64,000 nt of DNA from Phlebopus portentosus (lineage: Eukaryota > Basidiomycota > Agaricomycetes > Boletales > Boletinellaceae). The stretch lies in the NCBI GenBank assembly GCA_037892935.1, contig JAYXKI010000006.1, positions 2,046,001 to 2,110,000 on the forward strand, given 5' to 3'. The position numbers and the translations under genes were made by a program. Shown here piece by piece: positions 1 to 11,968 of this stretch; position 1 is the first letter of the stretch; each line of letters opens with the position of its first letter. A model generated the notes under the pieces. The model made no database searches. It saw nothing but the letters and a program-made list of their open reading frames with translations, and was not told the origin of the DNA.

Positions 1-59
1 GAGCTCTTTATCTTCTCTACCAATTAAACCGTTGTTTAGTATCGAAACCTTGTTGACAG

Positions 60-2093
60 TAACCACACTTTATTTGTGACTCAGCGGCACAATGCTATTC
101 TCTATAATGTAGCTTCCAGTATATCCCGTACTGCGGATGCAGAATGGACTCGTGCCTGTGACTGTGTACGAAAGTTTGCTCCTGTGATTGGCCGCATTGG
201 GGAATGCCGAGCATACCTTGAGGGCGGGTGGATGTTAGACGTACCAAATGGGAACGGAGATCACGATGATAAGAATAACATGGATGCAGACCACGCCGCT
301 GGCGGAAAGGATGCAAACGGTACAGTTGACGAGATGGGAGTTCGAGTCGCGAAAGCCGTCTCGGGATCTACAGAAACTGACTCTTCTGTGCAACGCTCGC
401 CCGTTCCAGCATATTCATCAGCGGCTAGCTTAGGTACTTCGCTATCACCGACTTCTACTACGTCTTATCCGTCCATTCAGAGCCCTCCATCAGCCCCTCC
501 ATCTCTTCCAAGTCGTTCTCAATCCGGTGGTCCACCACCAACCTCTTTCTTTCCTGCGACATTCGAAAGGTTGAATACTGATTCGGTCCGGTCAATCGAA
601 TCGCTGTCGTCATTCCCTGTACCTCCTACTCATTTTCCTCTTCCGGCGATGACGCAGTTTCCGTCTTCGCCCCTTGCGCAATCGGCGGCGGAGCAAAGAT
701 CATCTCAGGGTGGAGAAGATAAGTCCGCTGTAGACAAACCAAGAGGCGCAAGCGAACCCGACGATAGGCAAACTCAACAGAACATTGCGGCAAATGCCTG
801 GACGAAAGATGCGACACCTTCGGATAAAACCAATTCTGCGAGAACAAACGAAAGTGAACGCTCACACTCTGCCAGCCAGAATCACCCTTCTGCTCCAGTT
901 GTGTTTCCAAGTACAAATGGCGAGAACTTTAGTAAACAAGAGATCTCCACTACAAATCTTATGGATCGTCCGCAATCCCCTGAGAACCGTAGGCGAGACA
1001 GTGGGTCTCCTGGCATGAACGAGGTCGGCATGCAGCAACGCAAGGTGTCAGGAACAATTGAAAGAACTGAGTCCGTCGCGAGTAGAGGCAGCATTGTTGC
1101 CTCGATGAGAGACAAATGGGGCCGTGGTGTAGGTTTTTAGCAGTAACTCATCTTCACCCGATTGATCATCGTTCTCTGTAGGATATTTCTTCACCGGTTC
1201 CGCCGCGAGAACGAGATATACCTCGGGTTCCAAACAAGGTGGCTGATCTTGCTAGTCGTTATGTACCACCTACAGGAATCAATTCCGCGCCGCTTTCACC
1301 TCGGGATACTGGTCAAGTTTCTCCTACTTTCGATCGCCCTCGCCAGGTTAGCGGTCCGAATAATGGCAGAGACAATAGCACCGGCTCTACTCAGCAGTTG
1401 AATGAAAGCGATGAGGCAACTGCACAGCCAGGCCCAACGGCTTCAGAGATTGATATTATGCGACGCAGGCGGCGTATCGAAGAGCTAGAGGATCTAGAAC
1501 GACGGGAACAAGCTCAGGCACTACGAGCTCGCGAACGTGAGATTGAGATGCAGACCAAGGCACTTGAGCGCGAACGAGAGAGGCTCCATACGCTCAACGC
1601 GGCATCGCCTGCAAAATCTAATGGTGCTATTGTGAGAGGACACCCACAGCATAGCTACAGCATGGTCAACCTTGTTCCGTCACATAGTGGTGCCGGCGAG
1701 CCTTTAACTAGACCTGTATCGCACTATGGAGAACCTCTGGCTATATCCACTTCTCCTTCCTCATCGTCCTCTACCTCGAACCCTCCATCAAGACCCGACC
1801 ATGCACCGTATTGTGGCTGTCAGGTGTGCTCTGCGTCGCAGTATAACAACCCAAATCCCCATGTCCAGATCGTTGCACAGCCGCGCGTACAGAAGGAGAA
1901 GCCGAAAGGATGGATACGACGCCTCAGTATGCCTGTTGTAGGAAACGCATTCACTTCATCTGATCCCAAGAAGACGTATGCTCCCGGTGCTGGCATCGCT
2001 GGAGGATCGCTTGCATATCTCGAACAGGACAGTACAGGCGGAATAAGCAACGTGGGCGTGCGCCCAAGGAAAATAAGTTTCGGGAGGCGGTGA
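60..2093 (+). CDS. Ser/Pro-rich coiled-coil protein, 5' partial
   Basis: I do not recognise the family. The 5' end lies outside the window: the first visible exon seems to follow an acceptor near 57-59 and has no ATG. Two exons are supported, one ending at 1128 and one running 1182-2093, joined by a phase-0 53-nt intron (GTAGGT...TGTAG). The protein opens with a helical segment containing WTRACDCVRKFAPVIGRIGE. About 300 residues rich in Ser, Pro and Thr follow, probably disordered. A charged coiled coil at about 1456-1600 contains RRRRRIEELEDLERREQAQ. Near the C-terminus are a short Cys cluster (YCGCQVC, about 1810-1830) and a basic end, RPRKISFGRR. The mix of an N-terminal helical part, a disordered linker and a basic tail would fit a membrane-cortex or scaffold protein, but that is a guess. 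Confidence 0.7.
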
Positions 2094-2524
2094 TCATGAC
2101 CAATAATGACTAACGACGTAACTTATTTTTCGCTTTGAGCATTGATTTATTTCTTGTATTACTATACCAAGGACCTTTATTTGCTTCCGACGATTTCATG
2201 TTGTATTTTTTTTTTTTGATCTTGTATTGTATCATTGCTTATGTAATCCAGCTTGACGAGTCATACGCGAGCGACATTCCTCTTCAACGTCCACTCTCGC
2301 TCTGTTCTGGCCCTGATCCTCTCTTCTTTGTTGTCTGTGTTGCACGTAACAAATATACCAGTATTTCTGTGGGGTTTCCTCATCGACGTGCTTAGAGAGA
2401 TCTGTCTGTAGGAACTACAAAATTTCTAGATCGCGGTACTCCTGCTCCTGACTTCTGAACCAGGAAGGGTATCTGTCGCAATCGACGCGTCCCATTCAGC
2501 TATCGTCAGTATTTAGCGAGAAGC
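2094..2524. other. Intergenic region, no gene seen
   Basis: This is the 3' flank of the coiled-coil gene and the 5' flank of the methionyl-tRNA synthetase gene. It holds a T-rich stretch near 2190-2220 that would suit 3'-end formation. The open frames in it lack family resemblance and splice logic. Confidence 0.5.
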
Positions 2525-5361
2525 ATGTCGCAGAAGATAAGGTCTGCTGAAGGCCTTTTGCGCGAAGTCGCGCCCAAGGGTCAAGCAATGTACGTACACT
2601 CACCAACTGTGCACACTCGATGTTACTGATCCCGATCTTCACAGACTTCCGAAGGAAGGAGAAAGGAACGTCCTCATAACATCCGCGCTACCATACTGTA
2701 ATAATGTCCCTCATCTTGGTGGGTGATCAATGTGATGCATGTGGCGGGTTTTCTCATAGATCCGCCTCTTGAAGGCAACATCATTGGGAGTACGTTGAGT
2801 GCCGATGTTTTTGCGAGGTTCGTATTACAAGTCTCTTCCACCTTATCGATCATTCAAGGAAAACTTGCAGATATAATCGTGCGTCATTGCGTTGAGGATC
2901 GCCGGCCGACTCGAGTCTGATTCTTCGAACAGGCACGCGCAATCGACGTACCCTATATGTGTGCGGCACAGATGAGTACGGGACGGCGACTGAAACCCAA
3001 GCACTGAAAGAGGGTATCACGCCACAACAGCTTTGCAACAAGTACTATCTATTGCATCGAGCGACGTACGATTGGTTTCAGATCGCGTGAGTCTTTTCTT
3101 TTCTTTCTGCGATTATTTTTCTGAAATTTTTATTCGAAGATTTGATCACTTTGGGAGGACCACATCACCACGTCATACAGAGTGAATCCTCTTCACGTTG
3201 CGCTTACTGAACGCATGCTAGACGGCTTACTCTGGAATTACAGGATCTGTCAAGAGATCTATATAAACCTGAGTAATAATGGTTATCTTCAAAAACAGGC
3301 AAAGGAGCAGACTTACTGTGAAGGGTGTCAAAAGTCAGTGATTATGTGATTCTCAGCTACTCCATTCGACTGACATTTCCAGATTCCTCGCGGACCGATT
3401 TGTCGAGGGTACCTGTCCACATTGTGGGTCTGATGTAAGGATCTGATGACTGTCGCGCAATCATACATATTCTCATGATCCGTAGGATGCCCGGGGCGAT
3501 CAATGCGACGTCTGTGGTCGTACACTGGACGCTATAGAGCTCATCAATCCACGCTGTTTGGTACACAAGGAACACAAGGTTACACGACGAGAATCTGCTC
3601 ATATGTATGTACGACTGGATACCATACAAACGCGCACCGAGGAGTGGATAAAACGCTCTTGGAAGGCCGGCAACTGGTCACCTAATGCTGTCATCAGTAA
3701 TGATGGCGTGCTAGTCGATGCACGATTGAAAGCAGGATTGCGACCAAGCCCCGTCACTCGGGACCTCACTTGGGGTGTCCCCGTTCCTGACATAGAGGGG
3801 GCGGATAATCAGGAGATGTTGGGAAAGGTTTTATGTAAGTGCCTGATAGTGTATAGTAGCGTGCTGAAGTCGTTAACCGCATTACATTTCAGATGTTTGG
3901 GTAAGAAGAATAGAATCATCAATGTTTTCCCCTGTGACGTATTTCATTGCGGTAGTTCGATGCGCCAATTGGATACCCAAGCATCACTGCAAACTATACC
4001 ATTGAGTGGAAAAGATGGTGGTTCAATCCTGAAAGCGTCAAGTTATACCAATTCATGGGGAAGGATAACGTATACTTCCACACGATATTCTTTCCATCGA
4101 TTCAGTTAGGAGATGGCCGGAACTGGACCATGCTGCATCATCTTTCAACCACAGGTAAATTTTATGCCATGATAAGCAACTATTTCACCGGGTTTGCCAA
4201 CCTTATTGCCTAGAGTATCTCAATTATGAGGGCGGGAAATTCTCCAAAAGCCACAACCGTGGTGTCTTCGGACCGGCGGCTAAAGAAACTGGGATCCCAG
4301 TAGCTGTCTGGCGATACTATCTCTTGTCTTCACGACCAGAAACTCAAGACTCCATGTTCTCGTGGGCAGAATGTGTAAGTGAATCAAATCCGTTCTATTC
4401 GTTACAAAATGGATATCTCATACTTTATGCATGTAGATCTCTGCCAACAATAATATTCTACTGAAGAAGTAAGACTCAAACTATTATATTTTATCTCATC
4501 ATGCTCAAACTTAGCCTGTCAAGCTTCGGCAACTTCGTCAATCGAGTGTTGACCTTCGTGGCGAAGAACTACGACGGAGTACTTCCGGATGGCGGCGACG
4601 TGGAAGGCCCGCTATCGTCCAATGACGAACATGACGCGGACTTTATCGCAGACGTAAACAGCTTACTGCAGCAATATATTGACGCTTTGGAGGCCGTCAA
4701 GCTCAGACTCGGTCTCCACATCGTCATGCAAGTATCTTCTCGGGGAAATGCTTATCTTCAATCCTCTGGGCTCAGTACGGCCCTGAAGGATTCAAATCCA
4801 TCACGCTGTGCACAAGTCTTAACTCGTGCAGTCAACGTTATCTACGTGCTCTCGGTACTCGTCGAGCCTTTCATGCCGTCCACGGCCGCATCACTCTTGG
4901 CACAACTCAACGCACCAGAACGGACTGTTCCCGAAGTTCTTGGCATTGACATTTTACCTGGTCACACGCTCGGAAAACCTGTCCATTTGTTCAAACCTAT
5001 AAAAGAGGAAATGGCAGAGACTTGGCGAGCCCAGTTTGCTGGGACGAAAAAAGATGCAACAGGAACAGAGCCACTACCCTCCGAGGCGGCGCCGGCTCCG
5101 GCTCCGGCTCTATCGAAGCGGAAGGCAGCGGCAGCAGCAAAGGCAGCAGCAAAGAAGGAGGCCGAGTATACAGGCCCAAAGACGCCCGAGATCGTTGCGC
5201 TCGAGACCAAAATTGTTGCTCAAGGAGATGCTATCCGGTCGATAAAGGCGAAGACGCCAAAGACGAAGGCATTAGAGGATGAGATTAGTGCGGCGGTTGA
5301 AGAACTGAAAAATCTCAAAACGAAGCTGGTTAGGGAAATCGGGAAACTACACAGCAATTGA
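2525..5361 (+). CDS. MES1: Cytosolic methionyl-tRNA synthetase
   Basis: Class I synthetase that charges tRNA-Met in the cytoplasm. My model has 14 exons: 2525-2589, 2645-2718, 2775-2817, 2871-2878, 2933-3086, 3140-3181, 3244-3333, 3383-3434, 3486-3834, 3893-3900, 3956-4154, 4214-4374, 4437-4468 and 4515-5361. The frame stays open and rebuilds the family motifs. These are the HIGH-type motif (NVPHLGN, split by an intron), [15 protein letters not shown], a zinc-binding connective peptide with CEGC, CPHC and CDVCG pairs, the [10 protein letters not shown] block, and the eukaryotic KMSKS variant KFSKS (about 4230-4250). The helical anticodon-binding domain lies on the last exon. A K/A-rich linker then leads to about 50 residues resembling a WHEP-TRS helix pair ([20 protein letters not shown]), which in other synthetases binds RNA or partner proteins. 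Two exons are only 8 nt long. The ATG at 2525 is the first in-frame ATG before the conserved core. Confidence 0.95.
2871..2878 (+). other. 8-nt micro-exon in the MetRS gene
   Basis: The exon is flanked by ...TTGCAG and GTGCGT. It supplies the end of an Arg codon, Tyr, Asn and the first base of the next Arg. Only with it does the frame run from DVFAR into [12 protein letters not shown]. Skipping it breaks the reading frame. Confidence 0.8.
3893..3900 (+). other. Second 8-nt micro-exon in the MetRS gene
   Basis: The exon is flanked by CATTTCAG and GTAAGA. It completes Tyr and gives Val-Trp, so that [16 protein letters not shown] is continuous across introns of 58 and 55 nt. The VWFDAPIGY block is a signature of the family. 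Confidence 0.85.
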
Positions 5362-5913
5362 TATAATACACTGATAGAGAATAACGTATTTATTTTCATG
5401 TTCTGTAGAGTATTATTACTGAATGTTGATAGGGAAGTAACAATGTGTATTGCGTCTTCTTTTCCACTTTCCAATCCAGGGGTCTATCCTCGAGTGCCCA
5501 GATCACTCACAAGGCACAACATGAATCAAAGAGCACGTCAATTTGCACGACAACTACGACTTGGGATGAGCACGTAGAAAGTCCCGAAATCTGCCTACGG
5601 TTGAGCATCCAAATATGGAAGTTTGTTCGGAATGTTTTCGCTTCCAGGGACTCAAGCCTTTACTGAGTCCATTTTCTGCATACCAAGACTTTTTTACTGA
5701 ATTTGATGTCTATGTTATCAAACTCGACCGTGTGCAATCGTGCGGTCGCCATCCGCTTGAATTCAGCTTCCATATGGTTCTTTTAGCAGCCCTATGGCGC
5801 TTTTGGCATTAAAAGCTCCTGGCCATAAACTTAGTTGTCTGGGACGACTCTTCGCTCGATCGAACTGCTAGTGCCATCTGCGCTATCTTCGACGCAGAAA
5901 CCACTCAAGCGAT
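5362..5913. other. Intergenic region upstream of PTR2-A
   Basis: This 552-nt gap lies between the MetRS stop and the PTR2-A start. It presumably holds the MetRS 3' end and the PTR2-A promoter. I see no coding exon, RNA gene or repeat in it. Confidence 0.5.
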
Positions 5914-8105
5914 ATGGTCTCCAAACAAGCCGATGATGCAGCCTTCGCAGGTCTGGCTGAAGCGGCTCGCGCCGAGGTAGTCAGTGAGGAGAAGCAATCC
6001 TCCTCGGAATCAATGCGCCCGCCATCGCTCATACACACACACGGTGAACGTGAGATTCCGACAGATGGTGACTTGGTCACTCTACGGCGTATCCCAGATA
6101 GATTGCCGTTCCGTGCATACTTGATAGCATATGTGGAACTGGCCGAACGCTTTTCGTATTATGGTTTGTCTACAGATTTTCTCGCGTATGTCGGCTTCGT
6201 GCTTATCTGTATCGTGGTTAAAGGCTCGGTTGTTGTCTTTACCAACTTCATCCAGCAACCAATGCCTCCTGGCTCGAGGACGGGTGCTGGTGGTAAAGAC
6301 GGACAAAGTACGTCGCGCTCCCCATAAGCCATGTTCAAACATTGATAACATCACTGTTTGTTTGAAAGGCGGTGCACTCGGAAAGGGCCAGCGCGCAGCT
6401 ACTGCTATAACCCTATTCAACAGTTTCTGGGCCTATGTTACTCCTCTAATCGGTGGCTATTTTGCAGATACTTACTGGGGACGATTCAGGACGATCTGCT
6501 ATGCCATTGTTGTGGCGCTCGTTGGACATACACTCTTGATCATCTCTGCCATTCCTAAGGTTTTGGAGAATCCCGATGGTGCTCTGGCGTGCTTTACATT
6601 GGCTGTGATCATCATGGGCGCTGGTACTGGAGGTTTTAAGAGCAATATTTCTCCGCTCATAGCAGAACAGTACACGGGAAAGATCCACGTCCAGACTACA
6701 ACGAATGGCGAACGTATCATAGTAGATCCAGCGCTTACGACGACCCGTATCTATATGGTAAGCTCCCTGAGTATTGGGCAGGAATTTATCTCAACTCCCC
6801 GTCAGTTCTTCTATTTGTTCATTAACATCGGCGCACTGGTTGGTCAAATAGGCATGACCTATTCCGAAAAAGTATCTCTTCTCTTGCTCCTTCGAGGAAA
6901 TTGCTAAAATATGATTCATTTCAGTATGTCGGCTTCTGGCTTGCCTATCTTCTCCCGACTGCAGTCTTCCTGACGGCTCCTCTCGTTCTGTACACTGGTC
7001 GAAAAATGTACGTCCGATCCCCGCCTCAGGGCTCTGTCCTTGCTGCTTCCATACGAGTCTACCGTACGGCTGCACACGGAACCTGGTCATGGAATCCTAT
7101 CTCCGTTGTGCGTAAACAGAAGGCCGCAGACTTTTGGGAGCGCGCAAAACCGAGCAAATTCCTGCAAAATTACGGCGAAGAGGGTAAACCCGCGTGGATG
7201 ACCTGGGACGATAAGTGGGTCGATGAGGTTCGAAGAGGTGTCAAGGCGTGCGCTGTATTTGTCTGGTACCCTGTGTATTGTAGGTCACTTTCATCCCACT
7301 TCCCGTGAGAACATATGAAGTTGTTCACGTTTTTGTCCAGGGCTCTCGTACAACCAGATCGGCGGCAATCTGACCTCTCAGGCGGCGACGATGGAGACCC
7401 ACGGTCTTCCGAATGACATTCTGAGTAACCTGAATCCATTGTCGCTCATCATCTTCATTCCTATCTGCGACTTGCTCCTCTATCCCGCCCTCCGCCGATA
7501 CAAGATTCAGTTCACACCTATAAAGAGAATCACTGCCGGCTTCTTCACGTGCACAGTTGCGATGATCTGGGCAGCCGTACTGCAGCATTATTTGTATAAG
7601 ACGAACCCGTGTGGATATCGGGCGGCCACTTGCGAAGATGCGGAGGGCAACCTCTTAGTGAGCCCGTTGAATGTATGGATCCAGACCGGGCCGTACGTCC
7701 TTATTGGACTGTCAGAAATCTTTGCAAGTATTACTGGATTAGAGTATGCGTATACGAAGGCGCCGAAGAACATGAGGAGTGTTGTTATGGGCATCTACCT
7801 ATTTATGAGTGCCATCTCGAGTGCGATAGGGCAGGCTTTCGTCTGTACGTAGAACTCGCGTATCTCCGTTGATCGGAGCATCGATCACTGACTTGTGGTT
7901 TTTCGTAGCTCTCTCTTCTGATCCTTTGCTGGTCTGGAATTATGGCGCGATGGCTGTGTTCGCTTTCGTCGCCGGTATAGGTTTCTGGCTCACGTTCCGA
8001 AAGCTCGACGCGGAAGAAGATGCGCTCAACGCGATTACCGACAAGGAGAGTATCGAAGAGCACGGCCATGTCCCATTCAAGAGCGAGAAATCTGAGAAGG
8101 AATGA
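5914..8105 (+). CDS. PTR2: PTR2/POT family peptide transporter, copy A
   Basis: Proton-coupled importer of di- and tripeptides at the plasma membrane. Seven exons: 5914-6163, 6224-6307, 6369-6757, 6806-6871, 6925-7279, 7341-7844 and 7909-8105. All introns are GT-AG and the frame is continuous. The family signatures are present: ELAERFSYYG in TM1, GGYFADTYWGRFRT (loop after TM2), GTGGFKSNISPLIAEQY, and FYLFINIGALVGQIG. A long central loop rich in charged residues separates the two six-helix halves, as is usual in fungal PTR2. The N-terminus (about 65 residues) and C-terminus (about 35) are hydrophilic and cytosolic. A paralogue with matching exon joins lies 17 kb away on the other strand (25590-27816). 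Confidence 0.95.
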
Positions 8106-8494
8106 ATTGCTTACTAGACTAGACTGTCTTCCCCGCTTAGTAGTTTGTCACGTCCTTTCCTAGGTTTTACTCTGGTAAATTTGAGCGCTGTGCTTAACGC
8201 TTGTACTGTATCGCGATTTGTTGAGAGCTATCATCACTATTCACGAGTCAGAATAGATAGGTGCAAACCTTTGGATTGATAAAACTGATGGCGGAACTTC
8301 GGACACTCGGAGGTGAGATGTCCGAAATAGGTAGGGAGGCGCGAGTCAGCACAGCCACATTTCAGCCTTAAGGACCTAGGTTAGTTAGGCGCGCGGCTCT
8401 CTGGTTCTGCCAGTACCATCCACCATCGTCTCCTTGTCGTTCAAATATTGCTCGTCGTCCTGAAGTGTGGCGGAACTTCGATGCGCACATAGGG
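8106..8494. other. Intergenic region upstream of the RBR ligase gene
   Basis: This 389-nt gap holds the 3' flank of PTR2-A and the 5' flank of the RBR gene. I found no gene, repeat or RNA in it. The open frame reaching back to 8465 begins at GTG and is not needed: the ATG at 8495 is in the same frame. Confidence 0.5.
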
Positions 8495-11400
8495 ATGGAA
8501 CGAGCGCGTTCATGGTCACAACAACCAAACTCTGGGCCTTCAAGACGCGTTAAGCCACGAACAAGGAGGACTAGCTTTCCTGAGGGGGTCATTGAGGTCA
8601 CAGACAGCGAGGATGAGCAGCCCAACGAGCCTCGCCCTGCGAAGCTCCAGAAAATCGCGCACATTTTTTCTACAGAAACCATTGATCTGACGGGCCATCC
8701 CCCTAAGCATTTCGACGATGAAGAAACCACGAAGGCGCCACTAGACAATAAAGGGAAGGAGAAGGCGTTTACCGACTTGACAAATGATCAGGACATACAG
8801 CGTTATCATGCGAGTCCCACTCGACTGGGTTCGCCTGCCTCTGAAGAAGTCGTCAAGGAAGCGCCTATAGATCTATACTTGTCTCAGGTTCTGGAAGTGA
8901 TTCCCGATGTACAGCCTGATCATGCTCGCGCGTTGCTCTTTCAGTACTATCCCTCATATAGGACGGATGTGGTTGCAGCAGTCCTCCACTGTTTGTTCGA
9001 ACAGCCTTACCCCAGAATAGAGCGCAACAAATGCAAGAGAAAACGCGAAGACGATGGCTCAGTCGACGAGACTGGAAATGCTGCATTGAAGAATTATGGA
9101 TCTAGGGACCGGCCATTTGAAGGCGGAGAGCATTACGCAGAAATTGCCTTGGTTAGTTTTTCCCATCTGGAATATTTTACAACTAATGAGATATTCTCTA
9201 CAGAATCAATTGATGACGGATTTTCCTCGGATTCCCTTGCCACATATTCGACAAACTCTACACACGAATAGCTTCTTGTTTGCTCCAACGCATCTGGCAC
9301 TGAGAGAACAGCTCACGTGGAATCCTCCCCCCTTCGCGCTTAAGAAGACGTCGTCAAAGTTATCTGGCAAGGGCAAATTTCACGATGCTGAATTTGAGCG
9401 TGAGCATACTTGGCTCGTCGAGGCTCTGAAGAATAAAGCGACTAAAGATCATTCACCTTCGAATGGAGAGGGCGAAAGCGACGGAATTTGTGGGGATGGT
9501 ATTGAGTGCGGCTGCTGTTTCGATACATACGACTTTGTACGAACTTCCTTTTCAGAAAACGTTTGAACTCAATTTTTTCGTCTTTCTAGGACAAAATGGT
9601 CCAATGTCCTGATGCCCATTTGTTCTGCAAGGGATGCATAACATCGTACGCTGAGAACCAGCTTGGCCAACACAATCCGAATATAGTATGCATGGACCAA
9701 AGTGGCTGCAAGTTGGCCTTCACCGATGCAGAGTTGAAGCGATTTCTTCCTGCGAAGCTTCTCGAACTTTACGAGCGCGTCAAGCAGGCGAAGGAGATTG
9801 AAGCGGCCGAACTTGATGGACTTGAAGAATGTCCGTTTTGCGAATACAAGGCCGTTATAGACAACCCCGACGAAAAGCTCTTTCGATGTGAACGTGAGGA
9901 TTGCGGGGCTGTGAGCTGCCGTGCATGCAAGAAAGCAGTAAGCCTCTATCTTCCACTATAGAAAAACCTTCTTATTTGCAATCACAGGATCACCTTCCTA
10001 AAAGTTGCAAAGGTAATGATCAATCTTCCATGCCAATTAAATAGTTCTGACATCTTGCCTGTAGAAGCGGAAGAAGACACAGGCCTGAATGCTCGCCACA
10101 AAGTCGAAGAGGCAATGAGTGAGTTGTAGGTGGTAACGGTATGAGCGGGAAGTACTAATCCTTTACCAGCTGAGGCTCTCATGCGAAATTGTCCTAGATG
10201 CAAGAAGGCGTTCATCAAGGAGAGTGGCGTAAGTTGCATACCGATATGCCCGCGTAACAGACACTAAGAGAAATTTCCTTGACAGTGTAATAAGATGACA
10301 TGCCCGAATTGTCACACATTATCTTGCTATATCTGTCGCCAGATCATTAAAGGCTATGATCACTTCGACCAAGTGAGTTGAATGGAGTCTGATCGCAACT
10401 CTGTTAACAACTTGACGCTAGCGTCATCCGGCGAATACGAATGGACAACCTAGTACCTCAAAGCAGAAGTGTCAGCTGTGGGATCCCGTTGAGCAACGTC
10501 ATAATCAGGAGGTCGGTCCGTTTATTCATTTTCGTTACTACGTGTATCACATCGAACATTTGCAGGTTGCTGCAGCCCGTGAGAGAGCAATAAAGGAGGT
10601 GGAGAATGCGAATCCGGAGATTGACAAGAACCAGTTAGAAGTTGAACTACCAAAGGCTGTGCCGGCTGCTAACAATGCTCGAGTAGGACAAGTACCTTTG
10701 GAACGCATGGGTCGTCTCGATCAGCTAAGAAATCTCATCCAACGAATGCCGGGCGCCGCCGTCGCCGTCGGCGGCGTCGCTGAACTTCGGCCTGAAGGAG
10801 CCGTGCTTATGCCACAACCACCAGGAGCCCTACACCCTGATCTTCATCAAGGGGCTCAGAAAATACCTGGACGTGGGTTGATGCCGAGGGTTTTGCGAGA
10901 TCGCATTCGGGAGGCTCAAGAAGCGCGAAGAGCTGCAATTGCGGCGCAACGGGAGACAACATTGCAGAGAAATGAAGAAGCTAGGCGTCGAGTTATGGAG
11001 CGGCAGGAACGCGTGCGGCGGCAATTTGAGGCTCAACGACAACAAGCACAGGCTCGACATGAGCAAGACCATCGACTTGAACTAGCACTGCAAGTACAAC
11101 CGCATCATCGATTTGAAGGGCGACAGCAGCAGCAGACACCAGCACAAGGACATGCACCTCAGCAGTACCAGTGTCAGACCCAAGAGACTCTTGCTCGAAT
11201 GCAAGCGGTAGACATGACGTTGGATCGAATCCGTGCAGATGGAGCACGCGCAGCTGCCCAGCAGCCTGCGTTAGCGCCTTGTGAACACTGCGGACAGATT
11301 CATGCGCTGGATCATCTTGTTCAAGGCCGTGCTCCTACGCTCGGAGTTCCACCACCTTTAATGGCTGCACCACACTTTCCCGTGGAATTGTATTATGGGC

Positions 11401-11603
11401 AGATGGTGCATGCAAGTCTTCCCGTGCCCGTTGTACCATCTACATACGGGCTACTTCCCGGTCCTATGCTTCCGCCTGGCACTAACGTACAGCACCATTT
11501 TTTCGCACCGGTACTTGGACCTATACCCGTCCTTCAAATGCATGTGCCGCAAGCCTCGGGTCTTGCTACGGCACCTGCGCGTGTAGAGCACGATGGGCAG
11601 TGA
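8495..11603 (+). CDS. RBR (RING-IBR-RING2) E3 ubiquitin ligase, RNF216/TRIAD3-like
   Basis: Transfers ubiquitin through a RING2 thioester. Nine exons: 8495-9151, 9204-9536, 9590-9937, 9988-10012, 10065-10118, 10170-10228, 10286-10372, 10422-10511 and 10566-11603. The disordered N-terminus has three acidic SUMO-interaction-like stretches (VIEVTDSEDE, TIDLTG, FTDLTND). A CUE/UBA-like helix bundle follows (about 8880-9010, VLEVIPDVQPDHARALLFQY). RING1 starts at ECGCCFDTYDF. The IBR contains CPFC...CEREDCGAVSCRACKKA. RING2 is CPRCKKAFIKESG-CNKMTCPNC; by comparison with parkin, the Cys opening exon 7 (10286-10288) is the catalytic one. The tail (from about 10566) is Q/R/A-rich with a predicted long helix, then a C-E-H-C-containing patch (about 11278-11320) and a Pro-rich end. 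The domain order matches the RNF216 class; the SUMO link is inferred. Confidence 0.92.
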
Positions 11604-11968
11604 TTCTTTTGAGAGGTCCTTGCGCCATCCATCTTTCGTCTCCTTGAAACCTTTCTTTTCCTTCTTACTTTCCTCGGGTCTTAGAAATGCTTTCACGGTC
11701 CCTTATTATTTCTTGCCAGTTCCCGCCAGTACATCTTGTCTATTACCAAATTTCTTATTGTCACTTATATCCGTACCAATTCTCTCTGGTCATTGTTAGC
11801 TATGGAGCTTTCTTGGATCTACTGATGCTTGTCGTGTTCGCGTATGTTGTTTTGTTTATTCTTAGAGAATGCATGTTGCAGACATTACAAAAAATAGGTA
11901 TGTCACTGGAATACACTTATCGTTCCAGAGAAAAAGAGTAGGGGGTCCGTGAACCACTTCTCTCGCGG
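11604..11968. other. Convergent intergenic region
   Basis: The 3' ends of the RBR ligase gene (+) and the sugar transporter gene (-) face each other here. The sequence is T-rich on the + strand after 11640. I see no additional gene. Confidence 0.5.

Noticed and set aside
10740..10800. CG-rich short repeat (GCCGCCGTCGCCGTCGGCGG) as a hairpin or regulatory structure
   Set aside because: It lies inside the RBR coding exon and simply encodes an Ala/Val/Gly stretch.
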